DNA from: Marinobacter halodurans
Lineage (GTDB): Bacteria; Pseudomonadota; Gammaproteobacteria; Pseudomonadales; Oleiphilaceae
Direction of reading: 5' to 3'
Length of the DNA: 64,000 nucleotides
Assembly: GCF_004327985.1 (NCBI RefSeq)
Contig: NZ_SJDL01000008.1
Location: forward strand, 1-64,000
Shown here: one piece after another, positions 36,166 through 45,182 of the stretch
Layout: each line of letters opens with the position of its first letter
Numbering within the stretch: the stretch's first letter is position 1
Notes under the pieces: model-generated
The model's database searches: none
The model's input: the letters and a program-made list of their open reading frames with translations, nothing else
Told to the model about the DNA's origin: nothing
Program-made: the position numbers and the translations under genes

Positions 36166-37071
36166 ATGAGTATGTTTAACACGTTGGTGAATGAGGCACT
36201 GAGAAACCATCGATCTTTGAGCGCGTTACGGCCGGTTGTGGAGAAGGAAATCCTGCATCACGACGTTATGCGGGAACTGAATCAGGCCGACTTGTTGCGC
36301 CAGCTGACATTCATTGGCGGAACCTGCTTGCGAGCGTGCTATGGCTCAAACCGATTAAGCGAGGATCTGGATTTTACTGGCGGGGCCAATTTCAAGAAGT
36401 CCGACCTAGATACCCTCAAGGACACCCTGGAGTCCCGTCTGCAGGACAAGTATGGGATGCCCATCAGTGTGACTGAGCCCAAGGCCGAGAAGCAGGGTAA
36501 CGTCGACACGTGGAAGCTTCGCATCAACACACAACCTGAGCGGCCGGACATGCCGGCGCAGCGGATCCACCTGGATATCTGCTCGGTGCCCAGCTATCAG
36601 GTACAACCGCGCACCCTGCAGAACCACTATGGGGTGAACCTGGGTACCGAGAACATGATCATTAATGCACAGACGCGCGAGGAAATCTTTGCGGACAAGC
36701 TGGTAGCGTTTGCGATGCGCCCCGGGCGGATTAAACATCGTGACCTTTGGGACATTACCTGGCTGTCGCAAAGCCGAGTTGAGCCTGCCTGGGAGCTTCT
36801 GGATGACAAGCTGCTCGACCACGGGGAGGCTGCGACGGATTTTCTGGAACGTTCCGAAAAACGTTTGGCATTGCTGAACGATCCAGACGTTCGTAAGGAT
36901 TTCGTCTTTGAAATGCGCCGCTTTATCGCGCCGGAGGCACTGGAAAGAACGATCAATCAGGAAGGTTTCTGGGAATATTTGGCGGCCACCGTGAGTGAAA
37001 ACGTTCGTCACGCTCAAGCGGTGGTTGATGACGCGTTAACAGAAAGCCAGGGGCCAAAATTTCAGATGTGA
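36166..37071 (+). CDS. abiEii: AbiEii-type nucleotidyltransferase toxin
   Basis: A 301-residue protein of the AbiEii/AbiGii family. The nucleotidyltransferase signature FIGGTCLRACYGSNRLSEDL is at residues 49-68, with the catalytic D-x-D in EDLDF, and a later conserved segment AQTREEIFADKLVAF. Overproduced AbiEii stops growth; the family gives phage abortive infection and plasmid stability. The start at 36166 is two bases after abiEi. Confidence 0.92.
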   Translation: MSMFNTLVNEALRNHRSLSALRPVVEKEILHHDVMRELNQADLLRQLTFIGGTCLRACYGSNRLSEDLDFTGGANFKKSDLDTLKDTLESRLQDKYGMPISVTEPKAEKQGNVDTWKLRINTQPERPDMPAQRIHLDICSVPSYQVQPRTLQNHYGVNLGTENMIINAQTREEIFADKLVAFAMRPGRIKHRDLWDITWLSQSRVEPAWELLDDKLLDHGEAATDFLERSEKRLALLNDPDVRKDFVFEMRRFIAPEALERTINQEGFWEYLAATVSENVRHAQAVVDDALTESQGPKFQM

Positions 37072-37097
37072 GCGTTGTGCTTAGAAGTTGATGAGAC

Positions 37098-37123
37098 AGC
37101 CCCCAAAGGGAATCTTGGGGGCT
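37098..37123. terminator. Hairpin terminator after abiEii
   Basis: The perfect arms AGCCCCCAA and TTGGGGGCT have an 8-base loop and stand 27 bases after the abiEii stop. Downstream bases are CTATCC, a poor T-run. It separates abiE from the convergent minus-strand block. Confidence 0.65.
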
Positions 37124-37141
37124 CTATCCTGATATTGATGG

Positions 37142-37249
37142 TTAGGGGAGGTAATGCGAAACATCATGGGTAAAGAAGAAGACAATCATCCACAATGTGG
37201 CCAGAACCCATGCGGCGCCGATAACCCCAACAACCACTTTGCCAATCAT
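37142..37249 (-). CDS. Small single-span membrane protein, 35 aa
   Basis: The frame encodes MIGKVVVGVIGAAWVLATL followed by WMIVFFFTHDVSHYLP, one membrane helix with a short polar tail. Its ribosome binding site (GGAGGGG) lies inside the last codons of the upstream gene (37253-37471), three bases away, so the two are translationally coupled. I do not recognise a family. Because of its size it would be missed by most gene finders. Confidence 0.6.
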   Translation of the reverse strand: MIGKVVVGVIGAAWVLATLWMIVFFFTHDVSHYLP

Positions 37250-37252
37250 CAA

Positions 37253-37471
37253 TTAACCCCCCTCCATCTCACAGTCCGGTGACACGAAGTAAATTCGGGG
37301 CTTCAATGGGGCTCCCTGACTGTTACCGCTTTCAACGTTTGCTTTGTACTCCCGGTAGCCCTGCCATTGTTGCTGACACGATGGACTGGAAATCCAGGCC
37401 CATACGAGCGGAGTAACGACCAAAAGGATGATAGATAGCCCGCCGGCGAGCCACCATGTTGCGCGTGTCAT
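37253..37471 (-). CDS. Small membrane-anchored protein, 72 aa
   Basis: One N-terminal membrane segment (WWLAGGLSIILLVVTPLVWAWI) is followed by a short, probably periplasmic part with two cysteines (SSPSCQQQW and SPDCEMEG) that could form a disulfide. No family recognised. It is coupled to the 35-aa gene downstream. Confidence 0.62.
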   Translation of the reverse strand: MTRATWWLAGGLSIILLVVTPLVWAWISSPSCQQQWQGYREYKANVESGNSQGAPLKPRIYFVSPDCEMEGG

Positions 37472-37795
37472 TGAATCGCCTTCCTGGTTGTGAATTAGCT
37501 CGGCGCCGGATCCTAACTGGACAACCCTTTATGGACCTCTTGATGCCACCTGCACCTGACGCGAAGAGGGATTAACCGGCGAATGGGATGCTTCCGAATC
37601 ACCACCGCGCCAATGAGCGCCGAGCGGCAGGAGATGGGCAGAGGAAATTTTCCCGCGGTGTGGGAAGAACGGAAAAACCACCAACGCCGAAGCCGAATTG
37701 GGAACAGGACCTGGTTAACCACGAGGTCAATTAGGCGGCATGTCACTGCGGATCCGATCATGTGTAAGCGCTGCCCTCGAGCAAATTAGCGTTAG
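37472..37795. other. Gap of about 320 bases with no convincing gene
   Basis: Short open frames exist on both strands, but both are arginine-rich, lack a good ribosome binding site in context and break the direction of the block. I see no repeat, terminator or promoter I would stand behind. Confidence 0.5.
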
Positions 37796-38065
37796 TCAGT
37801 CCTGATCGGAGCCGTGAGTAGGACACACGTCGTAGCCGCCAAAGTCATACGTGTAGTAGCCGTTTTTCTTAATCTCAGCCTTTTCTTTGTCTGTAAGGCC
37901 GAGTTCGGAGTCACCGAGTGCCTGCTGGGCGGTAAGCTCGATCACGGTTTCACCGGCTTCAATCTGGTCTAGCTGGTGATCCATGAGCCCTTCAGGCAAT
38001 TCGACAGCAACTCGATTGGGATCATCCGAATCGCATTCGCGGCATTTCAGGTTGTACTTTTCCAT
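37796..38065 (-). CDS. Hypothetical small protein with a CxxC, 89 aa
   Basis: It starts MEKYNLKCRECDSDDPN, with a CxxC near the N-terminus and a lone CPTH near the end, so a small zinc-binding fold is possible. The start at 38065 has AGGAGAT upstream; a longer reading to 38116 would overlap the neighbour and lacks a site. Family unknown. It lies in the minus-strand block of unknown genes. Confidence 0.65.
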   Translation of the reverse strand: MEKYNLKCRECDSDDPNRVAVELPEGLMDHQLDQIEAGETVIELTAQQALGDSELGLTDKEKAEIKKNGYYTYDFGGYDVCPTHGSDQD

Positions 38066-38112
38066 TTCAATATCTCCTGCGTGTTTGGCTGATGCCAGCT
38101 GTGGCTGGTGGC

Positions 38113-38352
38113 TCAATGTTTGATCTGGCGAATCAGGTCATCTTGAGTTTCGCCGGCACGATCATTTGGGGAGAAGGCTACCCCCTTGCCTATTGCCATG
38201 AGGGAAATGAACCCGGTTAGAAGTATTGGGAGAGAGCCGATGAATATCGATCTTGCTGAAGCTCCAGCTTCAACCGCAGCCTGCATTTCTGACAGGCCTT
38301 GGAGCATGAGCGCCATGACAATGACGCCCACTATATACAACGTTACCCTCAT
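38113..38352 (-). CDS. Small membrane protein, two spans, 79 aa
   Basis: Two hydrophobic segments (LYIVGVIVMALMLQGL and IFIGSLPILLTGFISLMAIG) are separated by an alanine-rich loop, with a polar tail. No family recognised. Confidence 0.6.
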   Translation of the reverse strand: MRVTLYIVGVIVMALMLQGLSEMQAAVEAGASARSIFIGSLPILLTGFISLMAIGKGVAFSPNDRAGETQDDLIRQIKH

Positions 38353-38476
38353 GATCGCGCCTTGATATTCCTGCTTGCAGCGAGTTCAACATGCCCCATT
38401 GTAACAATGAAAACCGGTGTTGAACGTCGCCACTCATCTTCCGACCATCCTGGTGCGGTAGGTTACGGCCAATAGA

Positions 38477-39016
38477 CTACCGGCGAAGGCTTCCCGCAAT
38501 CCTAGCTCCCAGCTCCCGGGTTTTACGTGTGGCGTCACTTACTGATGCCAGTGCGGCATCCACATTAATATCGCCCAGCAGGCTTGAGCAGTCGCGTTGA
38601 GCCCGAGAAAGCAGGGCAGCAGCACCGCTTCCTTCCAGGCGCCCCTGCCGATCTTTTTGGCGACGCTCTTTGTCCGCTTCGGTCTTCTCTATCTCTGCCC
38701 AGACTACTGCATCCTTGACGGACACGAACCCCTTTCTATCCAGGCATTTGGCGAGATGAGCGAGGCCCTTCCGAGACACTTCAGGGCTGTCCGAAACTTG
38801 TTGCAACCAACTGTCTGGCATAACGACTTCAGACTGGCGTTGCTTGTAAGTCACTGCTTGAGCGACATAGGAGCCAACAATCATCATCAAGCCGAGTGGA
38901 AGATTTGCTGCCCCGACGCCGATCCCCAATAGCTCCAGGAAACCCCAGGCTGTTGAAGTGTTCGGGTTATGTTTGCTGATCGCACTATGCGGTGAGGACT
39001 CGTTTGGTTCGCTCAT
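38477..39016 (-). CDS. Hypothetical protein with a hydrophobic segment, 179 aa
   Basis: The N-terminal 25 residues are polar, then comes one or two hydrophobic segments (LGIGVGAANLPLGLMMIVGSYVAQAV), then a charged helical domain rich in K, R, E and D. GGAAGGAT precedes the start. No family recognised. It is probably membrane-anchored with a cytoplasmic coiled-coil-like domain. Confidence 0.65.
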   Translation of the reverse strand: MSEPNESSPHSAISKHNPNTSTAWGFLELLGIGVGAANLPLGLMMIVGSYVAQAVTYKQRQSEVVMPDSWLQQVSDSPEVSRKGLAHLAKCLDRKGFVSVKDAVVWAEIEKTEADKERRQKDRQGRLEGSGAAALLSRAQRDCSSLLGDINVDAALASVSDATRKTRELGARIAGSLRR

Positions 39017-39064
39017 AAAGTTATCCTTCCAAAATTTCTACCATTGAAGCTGTGTCGTTGATTT

Positions 39065-39631
39065 TCAACCGGCCGCGCCAAGCTCCTTCAGTGTTTGTTC
39101 GCCCTTTGCCCGGCCATCTTCATAGGGTTTGCAGATCTTGCGAAAAAGATCTGCCGGATAGGCCGAGTAGTGCTTTGAGCCCTTAATCTCATCCAACTGC
39201 TCGTTACAGGCCTGAATTCGTTCCTTCGCTGCCTCGATGGCCCAGTTGACCACCGTATCCCGGTCTGTAGAAAATCTGCGCACGTACATGATCTGGCCAT
39301 CATGGGTGACATTGGGCCAGCCAGGGTTTTCGCAGAGGGTTTCGGAGACTTCCGACCCACGGTAGGTATAGACCTTGATTGATCGCTTGAACCTGTCATC
39401 TCGCTGGGCCAGCTCGCGCAGTTCCGCCTGATTGTCGACAAACTGCCTGTGCAAAATGGCGAGTTCCCGATTGCACCATGAGTCGTCTACGATCCTCGAC
39501 TCGCCGTGAGTGTTGATCCGGATAACCGCTTCCACCTTGCTCATTCCCAGCACGCCAATACAGATATCACCGTCGTTCATGTATACATATTGGCTGATGC
39601 GGTAATGTATTTTGACGTTATGCCATCCCAT
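39065..39631 (-). CDS. Hypothetical soluble protein, 188 aa
   Basis: I do not recognise this protein. It starts MGWHNVKIHYRISQYVYMND and has a beta-rich first part, a central charged helical part and a lysine-rich end. No signal peptide or membrane segment. It is 11 bases downstream of the next minus-strand gene (39643-40089) and probably shares its transcript. Confidence 0.65.
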   Translation of the reverse strand: MGWHNVKIHYRISQYVYMNDGDICIGVLGMSKVEAVIRINTHGESRIVDDSWCNRELAILHRQFVDNQAELRELAQRDDRFKRSIKVYTYRGSEVSETLCENPGWPNVTHDGQIMYVRRFSTDRDTVVNWAIEAAKERIQACNEQLDEIKGSKHYSAYPADLFRKICKPYEDGRAKGEQTLKELGAAG

Positions 39632-39642
39632 ATTGAGCCCTA

Positions 39643-40089
39643 TCAGTTTAAGTCTTCAATTCGAACGATCGGGTTCATCAACCAGTTCAGCTTGAGACGG
39701 TTGATCCCCTTGATCGAGCCTTCAAGTTGGAAACTTGCAAAGCTGTCGTACTCTTCAAACGACACCACACTGAGCTGTGAAGCATCGGCCTGGGCATGGA
39801 TGTCGTCGCAGATACTTGACCGGCTGGGACAATTGCGGTCTCCGTCCACGATTATCTGCATTACAGATTTCATATTGGCCACCTTGTTAATCGCTGCCTG
39901 CTTTACAAACTCTTCTGCCAAGCCAAGGGGATTGTAGATGCCTGTGCGTTGGCAGATCGCTACGAGTTCTTTCAGCCTCCCATCTTTCAATTGACCGGTC
40001 GTCCCCTTCTCAAGCAATTCGTTGCAGCAAGCCACAACGTTTGCCTCCGCGAAAGCAACAGCCTCCTGGTGGATACTTGGTCTCGGCAT
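39643..40089 (-). CDS. Hypothetical soluble protein, 148 aa
   Basis: No family recognised. It starts MPRPSIHQEAVAFAEANVV; an in-frame TTG 12 bases upstream is a possible but less likely start. The cysteines (VVACCNELL and DRNCPSRSSICDD) are not in a clear zinc pattern. Confidence 0.62.
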   Translation of the reverse strand: MPRPSIHQEAVAFAEANVVACCNELLEKGTTGQLKDGRLKELVAICQRTGIYNPLGLAEEFVKQAAINKVANMKSVMQIIVDGDRNCPSRSSICDDIHAQADASQLSVVSFEEYDSFASFQLEGSIKGINRLKLNWLMNPIVRIEDLN

Positions 40090-40113
40090 TATTGATCCCA
40101 ACTTATTGGTGTT

Positions 40114-40740
40114 TTAATGGCGGCGCCCGTATTCGTCTCGAGCACGCCTTACCTGCTTGCGGGCTTCGTCACTCGCAACCAGCTTCCCTAGAATGGTCAA
40201 AAGGATAACTGCCAACATGAGCAGGGGTGCAAACTGTCCGACGGCCATGACGTTGTTGGCAAACCGCGGGTCGAGATCAGAATCATGATTGGTTGATGGC
40301 GAGGTGCCAAAGAATTCTTGCGCTGGGGTCTGAGGTAACGTTGATTCCTTTGCCGGCACGCCGTCTCCATCTGCAAAGCGATCAGAAATACTATCAACCT
40401 GCTGGTGAGATTGAGCCCCCGGAGTATTGACGGCCTCCGGCGCCCAGCGATTCCCCGCCTGTAACCCTACTATCCCGCTTATCACTCCCATCATTCCAAT
40501 GAAAGCTGTTACTGCGGCTAGGGCCCACAACCTCTTTGGGGCTGGATTCTTGATGACCTTGAGCATCGTCTTAACGGCAATGGTACATGCAAGGGCGCCG
40601 ATCAGCATGGAGGGTATTGGAAATGCCTGAAGATATTGATCGGCAACCCCGACAATCGCCGACAATCCGAAACCGAGGCCTGGCGCCGTTATAAAAAAGG
40701 CGATTAATCCGAAGATTGTTCCAATGTCGTTTTTTTTCAT
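40114..40740 (-). CDS. Hypothetical membrane protein, 208 aa
   Basis: About four membrane segments: two at the N-terminus, one near residues 75-95 and one near 165-185. A long polar Q/S/P/D-rich loop (about residues 100-155) separates the last two, and a short basic tail follows. AGGAG stands eight bases before the start. No family recognised. Confidence 0.68.
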   Translation of the reverse strand: MKKNDIGTIFGLIAFFITAPGLGFGLSAIVGVADQYLQAFPIPSMLIGALACTIAVKTMLKVIKNPAPKRLWALAAVTAFIGMMGVISGIVGLQAGNRWAPEAVNTPGAQSHQQVDSISDRFADGDGVPAKESTLPQTPAQEFFGTSPSTNHDSDLDPRFANNVMAVGQFAPLLMLAVILLTILGKLVASDEARKQVRRARDEYGRRH

Positions 40741-40758
40741 TCCATTTGCTCCTGAGTT

Positions 40759-42333
40759 TTATAACGCTGCACTAGCAGCCCCGTGTTCGCCTTTTCCTTC
40801 ACCATTCTTTATTGCAACCAGATCAGCCTTACTTGGAAACCTGAGACGCCTTATGTCGTTGCAATTGAGCTGGGTAGTGCCAGAAATCGTTTTCAGCACC
40901 AGATCCACCTCACGCGAGGCCAGAAAAAGGGCTAGACCCTCAGCAAGTGCGGGTGGCAAGGATTTCCCAATGGCAGGGCCAATGACCTGGACGTGGTTTT
41001 CAAAGGCCCACCGGCGACCTGGCAGGCAATCGGGGGTTATCCATGCGGGATGGCACCGGCCGGTGCGATCGTCATTCGCGGAAATTCGTTTCAGTACGAC
41101 ATAGTGGCCAGCGGGCGCCAGACGCCGCCCAAGGTTTTCATCAAACACATCGAGACAAGCCGGCTTTCCGCTGACTGCGGGTCTCCATTGGATCTTGTGC
41201 TGTCCACGCTCCCAGTGCTGTGCGTAAACAAGCGGTACCCACGCCTCCGCTTCGGCCTTTTCAACTGAGAGGTGATCGCGGTAACGAAAGTCTTCGATCT
41301 TGCCCGTGGAAATGGTCAGCCCAAGATCCGCCAGCGAACAGGGCCGCGCCCGGTTGACGTCAATAGCGGCCAGTTCTTCCCGTGTCGCCGGGACGTAAAT
41401 TCGGTCATCGTTCTCGGGCAGGATGTCCCGATCGGGAACATGGGTATCCAGCTTGGGCGGCTGGTCAGGGTCATCTGACAAAGAGACTCTGATTTCCGAT
41501 GGCTGTGACGCACCGCGTCGAAACCGGAAAATCACGTTTTCTTGAAGGACGTTATCCGCCCGAAACACATTGGACCGGCGCTGGTAGCGAACAAGCCAGT
41601 CGATGGCACCCTGCTCCTTCAGCCAAAGGCGGAACGGCCGGAAATAGTCACCATTGCAGAAGCTGCGGGGAACGATGGCCACCAGCTGCCCTCCAGGGCG
41701 TAACATTTGGACGGCCAGTAGAATGAAGGCCGCATATAGGTTGGGAGTGGGGGCTGCCTGGGCCCTCAGTAGCTTGGCAAGATCGCTGGATTGGTGCAGC
41801 TTTTGATACGGCGGATTCAATATCGCTGCGTCCAAGAACGGCTCATAGGCTTCCTGGAAGATACCCGGTGCCCCCCGGGTGAAATCTCCGTGCAACGAGC
41901 ACGTTGGGACAGGCTGAAAGAGGTCTACAGCCAGATCGTTAACTCGAGAAAGATTCTCCCGAAATGAGTGATGGAGCAGGTCATCGATTTCATACGCTTG
42001 GAGCTCATATTGACCTGCTTTGTCTTGCATGGAGTCTGAGGCGATCGTCGTACCGAGCACGGTCGCACCCAAAATACCGGTACCGGCACCACAATCCCCG
42101 ACTACTGCCCGCGCCGGGAGGTCCAGCATGGCTGCCATCTGGTTGGCTACCGCTATTGGGGTGAAGTATTGGGCAAACCGGACCTTCCTTGAGTTATCCA
42201 ATGCATAGCTCGCCTGGGCGGTCGTTTCTGAGATTTCGCTGAGAAATGCCCCCAACAAATGAACCGGATCTGCGCCCGCCAGTGGCATACTTTGCCCGTA
42301 CCTGAAGGCCGCCTTAGAGTTCAGCTTACTCAT
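40759..42333 (-). CDS. N6-adenine DNA methyltransferase (orphan, gamma class)
   Basis: A 524-residue methyltransferase. FTP at residues 57-59 and VGDCGAGTGI at 78-87 form the AdoMet site; the catalytic motif NPPY is at 173-176 in AAILNPPYQKLH. The order (AdoMet motif before NPPY) is the gamma class, as in PstI/BsuBI- and Eco57I-type enzymes. The C-terminal 270 residues are probably the target-recognition part. No restriction endonuclease gene is next to it, so it is an orphan that may protect the plasmid from host restriction or mark its DNA. The ATG at 42333 lies within the end of the upstream gene. Confidence 0.88.
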   Translation of the reverse strand: MSKLNSKAAFRYGQSMPLAGADPVHLLGAFLSEISETTAQASYALDNSRKVRFAQYFTPIAVANQMAAMLDLPARAVVGDCGAGTGILGATVLGTTIASDSMQDKAGQYELQAYEIDDLLHHSFRENLSRVNDLAVDLFQPVPTCSLHGDFTRGAPGIFQEAYEPFLDAAILNPPYQKLHQSSDLAKLLRAQAAPTPNLYAAFILLAVQMLRPGGQLVAIVPRSFCNGDYFRPFRLWLKEQGAIDWLVRYQRRSNVFRADNVLQENVIFRFRRGASQPSEIRVSLSDDPDQPPKLDTHVPDRDILPENDDRIYVPATREELAAIDVNRARPCSLADLGLTISTGKIEDFRYRDHLSVEKAEAEAWVPLVYAQHWERGQHKIQWRPAVSGKPACLDVFDENLGRRLAPAGHYVVLKRISANDDRTGRCHPAWITPDCLPGRRWAFENHVQVIGPAIGKSLPPALAEGLALFLASREVDLVLKTISGTTQLNCNDIRRLRFPSKADLVAIKNGEGKGEHGAASAAL

Positions 42334-42673
42334 TATCAGCACCACTTCGCGCGGCTTTTGCTTTCAGATACCGCGCACCGCTGGGCGAAATGTCGTCATG
42401 TTTTCTCACGGTGACCTGGACCACCTTCTCAATGCTTGGCAGGTCATCGCCGTCCTGATTTTTGATGACCAGCAAAGTTTGGGTTAGGCATCGCAGGTTT
42501 GCTTTTGCGGCAACGGTCTTGGCTGAAGCTAGAATTCTGGCGATGCTTTTACGATAACTGCCATCTTCACCCTTTGCGGGAATGTAAAGACCTATGGCCC
42601 CTACCTCCTGCTTGAAAAGCTCTGTGAGAGAAATCGATTCCAGCGTGATGTATTTGCTTCTCGACGTTTGCAT
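42326..42673 (-). CDS. Hypothetical protein coupled to the methyltransferase, 115 aa
   Basis: A basic, soluble protein (MQTSRSKYITLESISLTELF) with no recognised family. Its last eight bases overlap the methyltransferase start, so the two are made together. The size and basic charge would fit a small DNA-binding partner, but it could equally be unrelated. Confidence 0.62.
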   Translation of the reverse strand: MQTSRSKYITLESISLTELFKQEVGAIGLYIPAKGEDGSYRKSIARILASAKTVAAKANLRCLTQTLLVIKNQDGDDLPSIEKVVQVTVRKHDDISPSGARYLKAKAARSGADNE

Positions 42674-42817
42674 GGCTGAGCCCTTCTGTTTTTCAGAGAG
42701 TATCTATTCTATAAAAATATGGTAAGGCTCAGCGCGTTATGGGTCAAGACGTGGATCGGTGTTGTGAGCATTGGCCCGAGAAAGGCCGGAAAAGGTATGC
42801 GGAAATCGGCGGAGTAA

Positions 42818-43582
42818 TCAGGCCGCGGCCGGAGCCCCTTCATTTGCATTGGATTCAGCCCGGAGCTTTTCGTTTTGCAGCCGGTCCCACCAAATGTGTC
42901 GGTAGCATACATAGAGTAGGCAACTCATGAACGGGAAGGCCGCAATTGCCGGGATCCCGCCAACGGCCATGGCCGCAAAGAGCAGTAGGAAGAGAATGCC
43001 TGCACAGGCGCTCGCCAGGCGCAAAAGAATAAAATTGCGATCGAGAGCTAGTAGCGCTTGTGAGCCGGCGCTTCGCAAAGGCAGATCTGCGATCGCCAAC
43101 AACGGAGGGAGGGTCAGGATAAGGCTGCCGGACAGGATCAGCCAGAACATCATTGCGACCAACACTCCAACTCCAGCCTCAAAGGGTATCCAGGGAAGCG
43201 CGGGCAAAGTATCCGCAATGGACGGTTCAGATTTCGGTATAGGTAAAGCATTGAGGATGACCGTCAGGACTCCGACGATGGCAACCGGAATCAAACCGAC
43301 GACAACGAGGTTCGACAGGGAACGCATCGACAGGCCGGTTAAAGCACGGCTACTTGGCCTATCGATATCCGCTTGCCTGGCGAGGCGGCTACCCAGTCCA
43401 AGGAAAACCGGTGTCATGGGCATTAGCAGAGTGTCCCCGACCCAGGGTAGAGAACTCAGGGTTGAATACACCAGTGTCAGAATAATAAATGCGAACGGGC
43501 GACGGGCGGATAGAGCCAGGGCTTCACGGCACCAGACACGCCAGCTCCCGGATTCAACCTGCTGCGGTTCGAATTGCATCAT
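42818..43582 (-). CDS. Hypothetical multi-pass membrane protein (BPSS1780-like layout)
   Basis: A 254-residue protein with about six membrane segments. The start (SWRVWCREALALSARRPFAFIILTL) resembles DUF-type integral membrane proteins in which a WL/WF-rich amphipathic helix precedes the spans. A plus-strand open frame of similar length overlaps it, but its residue composition is arginine/serine-heavy and unnatural, so the minus-strand reading is the real one. Function unknown. Confidence 0.72.
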   Translation of the reverse strand: MMQFEPQQVESGSWRVWCREALALSARRPFAFIILTLVYSTLSSLPWVGDTLLMPMTPVFLGLGSRLARQADIDRPSSRALTGLSMRSLSNLVVVGLIPVAIVGVLTVILNALPIPKSEPSIADTLPALPWIPFEAGVGVLVAMMFWLILSGSLILTLPPLLAIADLPLRSAGSQALLALDRNFILLRLASACAGILFLLLFAAMAVGGIPAIAAFPFMSCLLYVCYRHIWWDRLQNEKLRAESNANEGAPAAA

Positions 43583-43591
43583 TCGCCCCCA

Positions 43592-44335
43592 TCATTCCCA
43601 AAAACGGCCAATCGGGGGCTTCTCATCGCCACGTTCGATTGCCTCGAAATTTTCTTTGAAATACGCCTCGTATCTGTCCAAATGCTCCTGGCAAAAAGTT
43701 TCCAGCTGCTCTTCAGACAGGCGAGGGGAGTACACGGTGTCCGGAAAGGATTTGTGCTCGGCAAACTGCAGCGTGTCGTCGTCAAAGACCAGCGTGCCAA
43801 TCCCCCCGAGGTACTGTTCTACTGCCGCGATGTTTGGGTGTGTCTTTGCTCCGTGTGGATCAAAAATCACATCAGCCTTCTGATCCACCGCCCCTCCAGA
43901 GTTAAAGGCAAGATCAATAGGCCCGCTCGTTTGGCCGGGCCGCCGAGGTGGTGACACCACCTCGTCATTCAATTCATTCTGCCCTCGCCCCAGCGTAACC
44001 CGGGCATCGAGACTCCGAACGATCAGGCCTGCGATATGCAAAGCATCCGGCATGTCGCAAGCATCGGCTTCTGCCGCACCACCTGATATGTCTGGAAAGT
44101 ACGTGTCCCCATCCGCGCAGATCGTCACCGGCAGCCATGTACCAGAACTGGAAAGGTCACAGGATAGGTAATCACAACCCTGTTCTCTGTACGCCCAGAT
44201 ATGAGCGTCGATGGGGGCTTCGCCGAAAACCGACCGGGCTTCTGCGACAACCCTTGCAGCCCATTGGTGATGCTCAACGTTTGTGTTGGTGAACCCGGAG
44301 GCCGACAAGACATTGCTTCGATCAGTGTCGTGCAT
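43592..44335 (-). CDS. Hypothetical soluble protein, 247 aa
   Basis: No family recognised. It starts MHDTDRSNVLSASGF with GGAGGGG just upstream. The protein is acidic and of mixed structure, with no signal peptide. It is sandwiched between two membrane-protein genes, overlapping the upstream one by 14 bases, and probably shares their transcript. Confidence 0.65.
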   Translation of the reverse strand: MHDTDRSNVLSASGFTNTNVEHHQWAARVVAEARSVFGEAPIDAHIWAYREQGCDYLSCDLSSSGTWLPVTICADGDTYFPDISGGAAEADACDMPDALHIAGLIVRSLDARVTLGRGQNELNDEVVSPPRRPGQTSGPIDLAFNSGGAVDQKADVIFDPHGAKTHPNIAAVEQYLGGIGTLVFDDDTLQFAEHKSFPDTVYSPRLSEEQLETFCQEHLDRYEAYFKENFEAIERGDEKPPIGRFWE

Positions 44336-44615
44336 GAGACCCCTCCAGGACGGAAGCGACATTCTTCTGTGCCTTGACGTTGTAGTAGTGGCCCCAAAGT
44401 GCAGCTGTCACCGCAAAGGTCCAAGAGACGATCAATGCGGTTCCAAGCAGGGCCAGCGGAAGGTCAATCGTGGCTGGCTGGCTTTGGAAAAGCATCGATA
44501 TCAGGAAGAGAAAGGCTGCGACTACAGATACAGCCGCACTAAACCGAAACGCTACTCGGCTGGCGGCTTTATAAATGGCGGCATCCCGTTGTGGGTTTTC
44601 TGGAAACTTGCTCAC
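44322..44615 (-). CDS. Small membrane protein, two spans, 97 aa
   Basis: The start is GTG with AAGGAG upstream. Two hydrophobic segments (AAVSVVAAFLFLISMLF and LALLGTALIVSWTFAVTAAL) lie between polar ends. It overlaps the downstream gene by 14 bases. No family recognised. Confidence 0.65.
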   Translation of the reverse strand: MSKFPENPQRDAAIYKAASRVAFRFSAAVSVVAAFLFLISMLFQSQPATIDLPLALLGTALIVSWTFAVTAALWGHYYNVKAQKNVASVLEGSHARH

Positions 44616-44637
44616 GTGAGTTCTCCTTTTTGCTGTC

Positions 44638-45156
44638 TTACGCGCCCCTGGTACGGCGAAGAGCGCTGACCAGCATGGTGATTTCGGCTTCGGTATTTCT
44701 CGGCTGCATGAACTTTTGGTTGTTGCCGTGACCCCAAGTGTTGCCCTTTGGGGCCACTTCTCGCTTTATCTTTCCTGCTTCTGCATAGAGCAGTCCCCAG
44801 CCTTCAGGTAGGTCGTCGATCGTGATGACGCCCGGAGGGCAAAGGTAAAACCTATAATTGCCAACACCCCTGCCTGGCGTGGCCCTGAAATGCTTCTTCT
44901 TGTCAGCCAGGAAGTCGCGGCGGGAAGCCTTGCATTCGATCAAGACCGAGTAGTTTGACCGCCAACCAACGGCATCAGGGCACTCCCCTGAATCAGTAAA
45001 TGCTTTGAGTTCGGTCAGCACAACGCTGCACCCGCAGCTACCTTTGAGCCACTTGGCTGCACGGGCAACCAGTTCATCGTGAAGGGTCGGTGGGCGCTTT
45101 TTCGCTTTGTCAGATTTTCCCGGGCATTCGGCTGAATTTCGCTTGATAACTGCCAT
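44638..45156 (-). CDS. PD-(D/E)XK nuclease-like protein, 172 aa
   Basis: The core ECPDAVGWRSNYSVLIECKASRRD (read as PD...ECK) followed by DFLADKKKHFR and GNYRFYLCPPG is the MmcB/phage-type PD-(D/E)XK signature: the Asp after P, then E-x-K. Such proteins are nucleases or DNA-binding relatives found in phages and plasmids. It lies upstream of the membrane-protein genes of the block. Catalysis is plausible because D and E-x-K are all present. Confidence 0.68.
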   Translation of the reverse strand: MAVIKRNSAECPGKSDKAKKRPPTLHDELVARAAKWLKGSCGCSVVLTELKAFTDSGECPDAVGWRSNYSVLIECKASRRDFLADKKKHFRATPGRGVGNYRFYLCPPGVITIDDLPEGWGLLYAEAGKIKREVAPKGNTWGHGNNQKFMQPRNTEAEITMLVSALRRTRGA

Positions 45157-45182
45157 CACACTTGGCCTTTGGTGCCTTGGAA

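Noticed and set aside
37513-37789. Short opposite-strand frames in the gap at 37.5-37.8 kb
   Set aside because: Both are arginine-rich and neither is in a convincing start context or fits the operon direction; the plus-strand frame has only a weak GGCAGGAG inside it.
42927-43883. Plus-strand open frame of 318 codons
   Set aside because: It overlaps two minus-strand genes with natural composition; its product is rich in R, S and P without any family signal, so it is a shadow frame.
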